A stretch of 39,953 nt of DNA from Polyangiaceae bacterium (GTDB taxonomy: Bacteria > Myxococcota_A > Polyangia > Polyangiales > Polyangiaceae). This document shows, one piece after another, positions 6,496-14,355 of this stretch. The notes beneath the pieces were generated by a model. The model was not told the DNA's origin. It ran no database searches and saw only the letters and a program-made list of their open reading frames with translations. The position numbers and the translations under genes were made by a program. The stretch covers positions 1 to 39,953 of the forward strand of contig JAQSWN010000047.1 in the NCBI GenBank assembly GCA_029266615.1, written 5' to 3'. Within the stretch, counting starts at the first letter, position 1, and the number at the start of each line of letters is the position of its first letter.

Positions 6496-8457
6496 TCAGG
6501 GGTCGACGAGGAGGGTACCGAAGCCTTCCGGCACGTGAAATTGAGGCTTCGCCGTGCGCGGAGGACGCCACGCCAAATACCGGCGCGGCGCTTTGCCCTC
6601 CATGCGGTAGAGCGCGAGCGGCAACCGTGCCCCCGCCACGAGCGCGCCCGTTAGGTCCGGTGAGGCGAAGCGGGCCTCGACGACCGCGGTGCGCGCAGCC
6701 TCGTTACGGGTTGCCGCGACCGTCGGCTCGCTGGACCACTGCGGTTTCGAGACCTTTCCGTAGCTGCCAATCTCTAAGTCGAAGAAGTGCCCGAACGGTC
6801 CGAGCTCGATCTCGAAGTACCGCCCCCGCTGCGCCGCGTTCGGCGCCAAGAACAGCTCGACGCAGTCTTCTTGGTAGAGCTTGTCACGCTCGACCGCGAC
6901 CGGGCGCGACTGGTCGGTGTTCAAACCGGCGCCCTCCAGCTCGAAGAGCGCGAACAGCGCGCCTTCGGTCCAGAGGAAGCGCGCCGTTGTCCGAAGGCCG
7001 ACATCGGCGCCGGAAAAATCGGTTTGCCAGCTGACAGAGGGCGCCGCGAGCCACGCGGGCTCGACCTTTCCGTCGACGAGCGGAGCGGCGCTGACGTGAC
7101 GCGCGTGTGCAGTCGGCACCTCCGCCGCGACGGGGGCATGGGGGATGCTGAAGGGCGCGATCGCCTTGAAAAACGCGGGACGCAGCGCGTTTAGCGACTC
7201 GACGCCGTCCCCGGCCAGGTCCGGCCTGGTGAGCGGCACGCCGTGGCGCCGCGCTGCAACCTCGATGAGCGGAGACGTGCGGTGGCCCCCGAGCTGCTTG
7301 GCGAGCTCGGCGTTGTTCCAGAGCCCCAAATACTCCGCGCCCACGCGATCCACGAGGACCGGGTTCGTCCCGCCGATCGCGATGTTGCCGGGCACCCGAC
7401 GCAGGTTCTGAAAGCCGTCCCCGGCCATGGCCGGCGCGCCTTCCGCCAGCACCGCGTCCGGCAAAGAGACCTCGAGCACGTCAACCATGCGCTCCGCGAA
7501 GGCCTCCAGCGAAGCAACGTACTGGGCGCGATCCTCCGGCTCTCCTTGCTTACGACGAGCGAGGTACTCCTTGAGCTCCTCGTGCATGCGCCACTTCTGA
7601 TTGTAAGCGGGTCTCGCTTCGGAGCGCATGACGGTGCCTTGCATGCCCTTGATGCCGAGCGACACCACCGAGTAGCGGTGCGCCTTGATCTTGGGCACGC
7701 TGATGAAGAGACCGTGCTCGAGCACGTCCGCGAGGAGCTTGGGCATCAAGAGCGTGGGGACGTGCGTCTTCTCGATGCCCGTGATGCGCAGCGGCTTGCC
7801 CGGATAGTCGCCGGTTTTGTCGAAGACACCGTCGTCGTCGAGCGCGACGAGGGGAACCTGCTCTTCGGCGGCCATGCGCGAGTGACCGGACAGCTCCACC
7901 GCCCGCAACCAGTGCGCGTGCGAGTTTCCGCAGCCGTCCGCGACCACGATGCGCTCGTGACCACGCGCCTTGAGGCAACGGACGACGCCGCGCGTGAACT
8001 CCGCGTCGGTCACGCGCCCCGTGACGCCATCGTCTCCGCCCGGTTGCTTGACGGTCTTGAAGCCATCGAAGCCGCACAGGTTCGGCTTCACCAACACGGG
8101 CACGTGTCGCTGACGACGCGGCACGACGGCTTCGCACAAGCGCTGCCCGAGCTCGAGCGCGCTTCCTCCGGTCAGGACCGTGACCGGAGAGCGATCCGAC
8201 TTCAGCCGGGCGATGTGCTGCTCGCGCAGCTTCGCGCCGTCCACCTCTTCGGAGCTCGACGGCATGACGGGCGGGCCGCCGTCGTAGGTCGGGCTTGCTT
8301 GCGACACCGTGTCCGGCTCGACGCGGGCGGACGGCGCGACGACCGCCGAGACTACCGCTGAAGCGGACGGCACGACGCCTGGCTGCGGGCGAGATTTCGC
8401 GCAGCCGGGCAGGCCGAGCGCGGCGCTCAGCAGAAGCGGAAACGAGAGCCGAAGCAT
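6496..8457 (-). CDS. DUF362 domain lipoprotein fused to a CBM9-like domain
   Basis: 653 residues from the ATG at 8457 (a GTG precedes it). The leader ends in LGLPGC (lipobox, Cys19). Residues about 95-400 are a DUF362 domain, with VLVKPNLCG, VVADGCGNSHAHW, and the hallmark FISVPKIKAHRYSVVSLGIKGMQG, then AMAGDGFQNLRRVPGNIAIGGTNPVLVD. From about 455 to the end there is a second domain that looks like carbohydrate-binding module family 9: PLVDGKVEPAWLAAPSVSW, TTARFLWTEGALFALFELEG, LYQEDCVELFLAP, RYFEIELGPFGHFFDLEIG and PRRYLAWRPP. DUF362 proteins are of uncertain biochemical role, often linked with Fe-S domains; none is seen here. The fusion suggests a surface protein that holds a glycan while the DUF362 part acts on it or on something nearby, which is inference. 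Confidence 0.85.
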   Translation of the reverse strand: MLRLSFPLLLSAALGLPGCAKSRPQPGVVPSASAVVSAVVAPSARVEPDTVSQASPTYDGGPPVMPSSSEEVDGAKLREQHIARLKSDRSPVTVLTGGSALELGQRLCEAVVPRRQRHVPVLVKPNLCGFDGFKTVKQPGGDDGVTGRVTDAEFTRGVVRCLKARGHERIVVADGCGNSHAHWLRAVELSGHSRMAAEEQVPLVALDDDGVFDKTGDYPGKPLRITGIEKTHVPTLLMPKLLADVLEHGLFISVPKIKAHRYSVVSLGIKGMQGTVMRSEARPAYNQKWRMHEELKEYLARRKQGEPEDRAQYVASLEAFAERMVDVLEVSLPDAVLAEGAPAMAGDGFQNLRRVPGNIAIGGTNPVLVDRVGAEYLGLWNNAELAKQLGGHRTSPLIEVAARRHGVPLTRPDLAGDGVESLNALRPAFFKAIAPFSIPHAPVAAEVPTAHARHVSAAPLVDGKVEPAWLAAPSVSWQTDFSGADVGLRTTARFLWTEGALFALFELEGAGLNTDQSRPVAVERDKLYQEDCVELFLAPNAAQRGRYFEIELGPFGHFFDLEIGSYGKVSKPQWSSEPTVAATRNEAARTAVVEARFASPDLTGALVAGARLPLALYRMEGKAPRRYLAWRPPRTAKPQFHVPEGFGTLLVDP

Positions 8458-8534
8458 CACGCGAAATTCACAGCGCCTCTGTTAGGCTTCGGGCTCCGTC
8501 GCCGCAAGGCAATTGAGGCGTCGCGAGTGACGGC

Positions 8535-10565
8535 TCACAGGGTCAGGCCGTGACCGAACGGAAAGAGCATGGCGGCGCCGTCGTAGCCCGCTTGCCCGAA
8601 GTTGGAGCTGGTTTGGGCCGCGGTCTTGGGCCAGCTGTGGCTCAGCTTGCCGGTGGGCTTCCGATCCCCGAACAGCACATCGGCCACGCCGTCGCCCTCA
8701 GTGCCCGGTAGCCACGCCGCGATCCACGCGTCCCCCTGCGCGAGGCGGTCCGCAATCAGCACCGGCCGACCGGAGACGACGATGGCGATCACAGGCTTGC
8801 CGGAGGCTCGCGCTTGCTGCAGCAAGTTGAAGTCTTCCGCTGGCAGCGTGTCGAGGGTCGCGCTGTCGCCCAGAAACTCAGCGTAGGGCCTCTCGCTCAG
8901 CACGACGATCGCGGCGTCCGCCTCCCCGGCGCTCGCGACCACGGTACTGACCTTGGCAATAGCGGCCTTGATCGTCGTGCCCGTGGTGAGGTTGCCCCCG
9001 TTCTGCCAAGACACGGACCAGCCACCGCACTGGCGCTCCAAGCTGTCCGCGCCGCTGCCCACGACCCAGAATTTGCCGTTTTTCTTGAGCGGCAGCACAT
9101 TTTTTTCGTTCTGGAGCAGAACGAGCGACTCGCCCACCGCGCGTCGACCGAGCGCGCGGTGCTCGGCCGAGCCAATTTTGGAGCTCAGGGTCGTGTCCCT
9201 CGTTTTGCCGAACAGGCCGGCTTGGCACTTCACCGTGAGCACGCGGCGCGCGGCGTCGTTCACGCGGTCAATGGAGATGCCGTTACCGATCTTGGCGACG
9301 ATCTCGCTCGTGATGTAGCTCTTCCAGTCCGTGGGCTCCATCATCACGTCTACTCCCGCGTTGACGGTGGCGACCACGCCGCCTGCGTCGCGCGCGGCTT
9401 GCCAGTCCGTCGCCACCGCACCCTGAAAGTCGAGCTCCTCTTTCAAGATGGTCGTGACGAGCTGGGCGTTGCTCGTCATGTTCTCGTTGTTCCAGTAAGC
9501 GTCGCTGACCATGATCGTGCCCATGCCGGCCTCGATGGCGCGCTCGTAGGGTGCGATGCCGTACTTGCGCATTTCGGCTTCGTTGATACGCACGTCACCG
9601 CGATCCAAAACCCCGCCCTTGTGCGACGTGCCCGCCGTCGCCTGCCCGTCCCCGGCGAAGTGCTTGCCACACGCCACGATGCCAGGCGCCCCCGTTCCAA
9701 GACCGCCGCGCCCCTGCAAGCCGACGACGGCCGCGGCGCCGAGCATCCCCGCCAGCTCGGGGTCTTCGCTGAAGCTCTCGTACACGCGCCCCCAGCGGTC
9801 GTCGAAAGACACGCTGAGCGAAGGAGCGTAAGTCCAGCTCATGCCTTGCGCGGCCGCTTCGATGGCAGTGACGCGGCCAATGTCTTCCACGAGCTGCGGG
9901 CTACGGGTCGAGCCGAGACCCGCATTGTGCGGGAACAGCACGGTGCCGGTCGTCTTGCTCGCGCCGTGCACGGCGTCGATTCCGTAAAGGATCGGGATCT
10001 GCAGGCGCGACGCCGCGGCCGCCGCCATGTACGAGTCCACCACTCCGGCCCAATCGCTCGGCTTGCTGCCACCCGCCGGCGTGAGCGAGCCGCCGCAAAA
10101 CACCGTGCCGAGTCCGGTGCTGGTCACGTCCCCGGTGCTCGGGTGCTGCCCCATCACCATCTGCGCTGCCTTCTCCGCGTTGGTCATCTTCCCCAGGAGG
10201 TCTGCGACTTTGCTGGTGCATTCTTCGCTGGGCCACGTCACGGTCGGCAACGTGTATTCGTTGGGGCCGCCCGCACCCCCGCCCGCGCCTCCGCTCCCCC
10301 CGCCGCCGCCCACGGGCGCAGTGCCGCCCGTTGCCGAGCCGCTGGAGCCCGCCGTGCCGCCCGTCCCCACGGAACCTCCCGTGACAGAACCCGACGCGCC
10401 TACCTCACCCCCTACGGAGCCACCTCTGCCCCCGACCGAGGAGCTGCCAGAGGTACCTGGAGCGAAGACATCGGGCGGTCCGGCTTGGCCGTCGGAGCAA
10501 CCGGCCGTCCACAAAACCCCGGCTCCGACGATGGAAACTGCACAAGCGAGCGAGCGGAAAATCAT
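8535..10565 (-). CDS. GH3 family glycoside hydrolase lipoprotein (exo-glucanase/beta-glucosidase type)
   Basis: 676 residues. Leader with lipobox WTAGC (Cys23), then a Gly/Ser/Thr linker to about 102. The GH3 N-terminal barrel (about 110-445) shows IPILYGIDAVHG, WTYAPSLSVSFDDRWGRVYESF, GIVACGKHFAGDG (Lys301, His302) and the nucleophile motif GAVATDWQAARD with Asp387. The GH3 C-terminal domain (about 475-670) has VLLQNEKNVLPL, QCGGWSVSWQN and VLSERPYAEFLGD, where Glu563 is the likely acid/base by analogy with barley exoglucanase. GGWSVSWQ and PYAEFLGD are typical of the exo-1,3/1,4-beta-glucanase branch, so it probably removes glucose from beta-glucan or cello-oligosaccharides at the cell surface. 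Its upstream region is shared with the divergent phosphoesterase; DUF362-CBM9 follows 77 bases downstream. Confidence 0.95.
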   Translation of the reverse strand: MIFRSLACAVSIVGAGVLWTAGCSDGQAGPPDVFAPGTSGSSSVGGRGGSVGGEVGASGSVTGGSVGTGGTAGSSGSATGGTAPVGGGGGSGGAGGGAGGPNEYTLPTVTWPSEECTSKVADLLGKMTNAEKAAQMVMGQHPSTGDVTSTGLGTVFCGGSLTPAGGSKPSDWAGVVDSYMAAAAASRLQIPILYGIDAVHGASKTTGTVLFPHNAGLGSTRSPQLVEDIGRVTAIEAAAQGMSWTYAPSLSVSFDDRWGRVYESFSEDPELAGMLGAAAVVGLQGRGGLGTGAPGIVACGKHFAGDGQATAGTSHKGGVLDRGDVRINEAEMRKYGIAPYERAIEAGMGTIMVSDAYWNNENMTSNAQLVTTILKEELDFQGAVATDWQAARDAGGVVATVNAGVDVMMEPTDWKSYITSEIVAKIGNGISIDRVNDAARRVLTVKCQAGLFGKTRDTTLSSKIGSAEHRALGRRAVGESLVLLQNEKNVLPLKKNGKFWVVGSGADSLERQCGGWSVSWQNGGNLTTGTTIKAAIAKVSTVVASAGEADAAIVVLSERPYAEFLGDSATLDTLPAEDFNLLQQARASGKPVIAIVVSGRPVLIADRLAQGDAWIAAWLPGTEGDGVADVLFGDRKPTGKLSHSWPKTAAQTSSNFGQAGYDGAAMLFPFGHGLTL

Positions 10566-10743
10566 CTCGAGACCGACATGTCACGAAGAGGCGCCCGCCT
10601 TTGCACCTTACGGCTAAGGGGCGTGTCCGAAACAGAACTTCACACTCGGCGCCGACTCGACAACCGATTCTGCGGCTCCGCGCGTTGACGGCTCCCCGCG
10701 CGGACCCCAGGTTCTGAACTGGGCCGAGTCGCGTCGGCGTGCC

Positions 10744-11955
10744 ATGAGCGTCTTTCTCCTCATTTCGTTGGTCGGTTGGGCGGCGGTCGTCGGCCTCGCC
10801 CTGCTGCGTTCACGGGCCTACGCCATCTTTCGAGGCGTCACGCTCGGCTTGCAGGTGTTGTTCGCCGCCACCCTGGCTTATCGCTTCCAAAGCCCGCCTT
10901 GGCTGTTTTGGGCATTCTGCTACCTGCACGGAGCCGTGTTCGTTCAGGCGCTGGGTCTCATCCGCCCGCGCATGCGCTCGCTGCCGTACCGTGCGCTAGT
11001 GAGTGTACCGGGCTCCTTCTTCGCGGCGGGCACCCTGCTTGCGTTACCGTGGGTTTTAGCCAAGGCGGCCGGGTTCGAGCTGCCAGGCGTGTTCCTGCCC
11101 TACGCGGCGGCGGGCATCGGCGTACTGCAGTCGTTGTGGTCGCGCGAGGAAGCGAGAGACATCGTCGTGGCCGACGCGGAGGTCGTGCCCGCGCTGACAC
11201 GGCATCGCGCCGGCTCCGCGCGCGTCAAGCGGCCGCTCCGCCTCGTGCAAATCACGGATCCGCACCTGGGGCCGTTCATGTCCGTGCAAAGGCTGGCCGC
11301 GATTTGCCAACGCGCCGTGGACAAAGATCCGGACATCATCGTGCTCACCGGCGACTTCCTCACCATGGAATCTCAGGCCGATCCGGAGCTTCTCGAGCGC
11401 GCCCTCGCGCCGCTTTCACGACTACCGGGCCAGGTATTCGCCTGCTTCGGCAATCACGATCACGAGGCGCCGCACGTCGTGCGCCGGGCGCTTTCGAGCA
11501 ACGGCATCACGCTGCTCATGGACGACGCGACCACTATCCAGACCGGCGCCGGGCTCGTTCAAATCGTCGGGATGGACTTCGTTTGGCGGGAACGGAAAGC
11601 CCACTTGGCGCGCGTCTGCGCCGAGCACCCGCGAGTCGACGGCGCGCTCCGCATCGTCCTGCTTCACGATCCGGGCGCGTTCCAGCATCTGCCCGAAGGC
11701 GAGGCCGACTTGGTGCTCTCCGGCCACACTCACGGCGGGCAGGTCGGCCTCGTCAGCCTCGGCCTCCCTCACACGATGATGCGCGCTTTCGTGAAGATGC
11801 CGGATCACGGCTTGTGGGCGCGTGGTACTGACCGCCTGTACGTGCACCGGGGCACCGGCCATTACGGCTTTCCACTCCGCCTCGGCGTGCCGGCGGAAGA
11901 GAGCGTGCTCGTGGTGCACTCACCCGCCCATCACGGCGAGCCTCAGCCTTCCTGA
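10744..11955 (+). CDS. membrane metallophosphoesterase (YaeI-like)
   Basis: 403 residues, ATG at 10744. Residues 1-130 contain about four hydrophobic segments (starting FLLISLVGWAAVVGLALL), so the protein is anchored in the inner membrane. The catalytic calcineurin-like domain (about 165-390) has every metal-binding motif: TDPHLG (Asp172, His174), LTGDF (Asp204), GNHDHE (Asn237, His238), LLHDPG and SGHTHGGQVG. This layout (N-terminal membrane part, then phosphoesterase) matches the YaeI/YkuE/LpxG-type phosphodiesterases, some of which act on lipid precursors such as UDP-diacylglucosamine; the substrate here cannot be told. It is alone on the plus strand and its stop lies 11 bases from the stop of the convergent GH8 gene. 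Confidence 0.92.
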   Translation: MSVFLLISLVGWAAVVGLALLRSRAYAIFRGVTLGLQVLFAATLAYRFQSPPWLFWAFCYLHGAVFVQALGLIRPRMRSLPYRALVSVPGSFFAAGTLLALPWVLAKAAGFELPGVFLPYAAAGIGVLQSLWSREEARDIVVADAEVVPALTRHRAGSARVKRPLRLVQITDPHLGPFMSVQRLAAICQRAVDKDPDIIVLTGDFLTMESQADPELLERALAPLSRLPGQVFACFGNHDHEAPHVVRRALSSNGITLLMDDATTIQTGAGLVQIVGMDFVWRERKAHLARVCAEHPRVDGALRIVLLHDPGAFQHLPEGEADLVLSGHTHGGQVGLVSLGLPHTMMRAFVKMPDHGLWARGTDRLYVHRGTGHYGFPLRLGVPAEESVLVVHSPAHHGEPQPS

Positions 11956-11966
11956 ACGACGGACCG

Positions 11967-13220
11967 CTAGTAGACGCGCAGCCGCCCGCTCAGCGTGAGC
12001 AGTGAGAGCAGGTGCAAAATACCGTCGTAATAACGGTTGTCACCGGTAACGCTCTCGAGCTGCCACACCGCGTCCACGAAGCTGCTTTTGTCCGCCGTGG
12101 ACGCCGAGAGCGCGCTCACGCCGTTCATGCAGACGAGGGCCAGGCTGCGCGTGCAGTCCAGACAGCGCGCGCCGTCCAGCGAGTAGCTGGCGCCGTAGGT
12201 GGTCATGCCTTGTCCGGCAAAGAAGCCGAGGAGGCGATTGCTCTCCGTGCCGTACCAAGGCTCTTCTGCACCGAACACGTGGTCCAGCGCCATATTCAAC
12301 TGCGCGCGGTACACTTCCGGAGTGAAGGTGTCCGAGCCCGGCTCCGGCACGCCATCGAAACCCGCGCGGCTGGGCAGAAGGCCGGACTTCGGATGCGCGG
12401 CGGCCTTCAAGAACTCGCGCCCCGCTGCGGCCGCCTTCGCCCATTTTTCGTCTCCCGTCGCCTGGGCGAAGAGCGCGTAGTAGCCCGGCTTCACGTTCTC
12501 TGGCCGGGTGACGCGCGCGCGGGACGTGGTGGGCTCGTCCACCGGGAGCCACGACTCCACGCCAAACACATTGGTCACGCCGTCCACGACGCCGCCGTTG
12601 TCTCGCTCCTTGTTCCAGAGCACATCCAAGAGCTGAAGCGCTTCTGCGCCGTAGTCGATGCCGCCGTCGCTCCCCCAGCGCCCGTGCGCAAATAACAGGG
12701 CGAGCGCGAGCTCCTGGTGGCCGTACGGATCCGAGCAGGGGCCGTCTGCGCACGTCGAACGGAAGTAGCCACGACTGGCGCCGGTCGCGTAACGGAGCGA
12801 AGAAGAAGCAAACGTCCACAGACGATCGAGCTCTTCACGGCGGTCCATTTCCAGCGCAATGAGCATGCCGAGCGCCACGCCTTCACTGCGCACGTCCCCG
12901 TGTAGGATGTCTTGAATGTACGCTTGGTCATCCCCGACCGTGAAGTAGACGGCCTCGGTCGTCGGGTTGCCGTGGAACAGCCGCTCGAACGTCGCGTCGA
13001 GCTTCTGGTCGATCTCTTGCTCGGTCTTGCCGAGCAGCTCCGCGAATGCGTTGGGGTAAGATGCCGGTCGCGAAAGCGAGTAGAGCGTGCCCTTCGCGGG
13101 TGGGCTCGGCCCCGGGTTCCCCGCGCTCTGCGGATCCCCGCCCAATGGGTCGACGGTCGCGCCGCAGCCGCCGAGCCCCAGCGCGGAAACGACGACGAGG
13201 GCACCTACGAGCCCCCGCAT
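11967..13220 (-). CDS. GH8 family lipoprotein, similar to reducing-end xylose-releasing exo-oligoxylanase
   Basis: 417 residues. Leader with lipobox LGLGGC (Cys19). The rest follows the Rex branch of GH8: AYIQDILHGDVRSEGVALGM with the proton-donor Glu113, LALALLFAHGRWG (173-183), HPKSGLLPSRAGFDG, VYRAQLNMALDHVFG and the terminal RYYDGILHLLSLLTLSGRLRVY. Against my memory of the Bacillus halodurans enzyme, the Asp before SYR (general base, Asp263) is Glu302 here (PEVYR). The conserved PDGEEYF is replaced by SDPYGHQEL, so a second active-site Asp may be shifted or lost. It could be a changed-specificity enzyme or a binder. The start is four bases after the stop of the sigma factor gene (TAA, GACC, ATG), so translation is probably coupled. 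Confidence 0.85.
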   Translation of the reverse strand: MRGLVGALVVVSALGLGGCGATVDPLGGDPQSAGNPGPSPPAKGTLYSLSRPASYPNAFAELLGKTEQEIDQKLDATFERLFHGNPTTEAVYFTVGDDQAYIQDILHGDVRSEGVALGMLIALEMDRREELDRLWTFASSSLRYATGASRGYFRSTCADGPCSDPYGHQELALALLFAHGRWGSDGGIDYGAEALQLLDVLWNKERDNGGVVDGVTNVFGVESWLPVDEPTTSRARVTRPENVKPGYYALFAQATGDEKWAKAAAAGREFLKAAAHPKSGLLPSRAGFDGVPEPGSDTFTPEVYRAQLNMALDHVFGAEEPWYGTESNRLLGFFAGQGMTTYGASYSLDGARCLDCTRSLALVCMNGVSALSASTADKSSFVDAVWQLESVTGDNRYYDGILHLLSLLTLSGRLRVY

Positions 13221-13224
13221 GGTC

Positions 13225-14355
13225 TTAATCTCCGGCGAGCCGCCGTACTCGCGCCGCTAGCACGCTCGTTGGGTGACGTGTGAGGAAGGCGCGCGCACGC
13301 GCTCGCGCTTGCTCCATGCGCCCGCTCCGAGATAGCGCGTCGATACGCAGAACCTCCGCCTCCAGGCGGAGTGAGCCACGGGGGGTGCCGCGGTCGTACG
13401 CGTCGAGCAGAGAAAGCGCTTGCTCGGCTCGCCCGGTGGCGAGGCGCGCCCGCACGACGTCCAGCTGCGCGAGCTCTTGCTGGAGAGCCTCGGAGACGCT
13501 CGGACGCTTGGGGGCGGACGGCGCAGGAACGCTAGGGGCGACTTTGGCTGGCTCCGGCGTGAGGAGAGGCTCCGGTGCCGTGCCCAGTACGGGAGCCGCC
13601 GGCTCAGGCAGTGCCTTCGCCGCGACGACAGCGGGTGCGGCGGTTCTGAGCACGGTGGTGACGGCCGGAGCTTCGCCCGTCGTCGGCGCGCGGAGGGCGA
13701 CGAGACTGATGGGCACCACCACCGCGACACTCGCCGCCGCGACCAGCTTGGGACCGCCGGTGCGCGCCACCCAAGCTCCGAACGACGCCGCCCGAGCGCG
13801 CACGGCCGCGAAGAATGCGGCCAGGCCGAGCGCCGCCGACACGCCGCGCTCCACGCGCCAACGCTCCCGCAGCTGCTCGCGAGCCCGGCGGAGCCGAGAC
13901 GCCACCGTGCCGGGCGGAATCGCCAAACAAGCGGCGATTTCGTCTCGCGAAAGCTCTTCCACCTCCGAGAGAACGAGGACGCTTCGCAGCTCTGGCGGAA
14001 GCTCCGAGAGCACCCGTTCGAGCAGCGCGCGATCGTGCTTCAAGCTCGTGAGCTGCTCCGGCGTGGCTGCGTCCACCAATTCCGGCAGCTCGCTCGCCGG
14101 CGCTTCACGACGGCGAGCGGCGCTTCGTCGCGCATGGGCGGCGACGTTGAGCGCCGTCTGCAACAAGAAGCTGCGCTCCGCTCCCGCGCGCACGTCGGCC
14201 TGGCGGCGCGCGGCGATGATGAAGGTACGCTGCACGGCGTCGTCCACCTCCGCCGCGGGCGTGCCGGCCCCGCGCAGTACCCGCGCGACGAAGCCTACGT
14301 AGTCCGTGACCCAGCGCTTCAACGTGCGCTCGCGTTCCAGCGCTTCACAATGCAT
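13225..14355 (-). CDS. ECF sigma factor fused to a transmembrane helix and TPR-like C-terminal domain
   Basis: 376 residues from the ATG at 14355; the frame stays open to 14607 but the extension is low-complexity and overlaps the upstream gene. Region sigma-2 is at about 15-80 (YVGFVARVLRGAG, EVDDAVQRTFIIAARR, RSFLLQTALNVAAHARR). Region sigma-4 is at about 108-165 (LERVLSELPPELRSVLVL, ELSRDEIAACLAIPPGTVASRLRRARE), a helix-turn-helix that binds the -35 element. A hydrophobic helix follows at 203-222 (KLVAAASVAVVVPISLVA), then a Pro/Ala linker, and a helical repeat domain (about 285-376; ALSLLDAYDRGTPRGSLRLE, ALSRSGRMEQARARARAFL, RHP). In related bacteria the TPR-like membrane partner is usually a separate gene; here it is one chain. 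I infer a membrane-bound sigma factor that needs release or is controlled in place. Confidence 0.88.
   Translation of the reverse strand: MHCEALERERTLKRWVTDYVGFVARVLRGAGTPAAEVDDAVQRTFIIAARRQADVRAGAERSFLLQTALNVAAHARRSAARRREAPASELPELVDAATPEQLTSLKHDRALLERVLSELPPELRSVLVLSEVEELSRDEIAACLAIPPGTVASRLRRAREQLRERWRVERGVSAALGLAAFFAAVRARAASFGAWVARTGGPKLVAAASVAVVVPISLVALRAPTTGEAPAVTTVLRTAAPAVVAAKALPEPAAPVLGTAPEPLLTPEPAKVAPSVPAPSAPKRPSVSEALQQELAQLDVVRARLATGRAEQALSLLDAYDRGTPRGSLRLEAEVLRIDALSRSGRMEQARARARAFLTRHPTSVLAARVRRLAGD

Noticed and set aside
10566..10743. Search for promoter boxes or an operator in the divergent GH3/phosphoesterase gap
   Set aside because: I could not find a convincing -35/-10 pair or a long dyad, so no site is listed.
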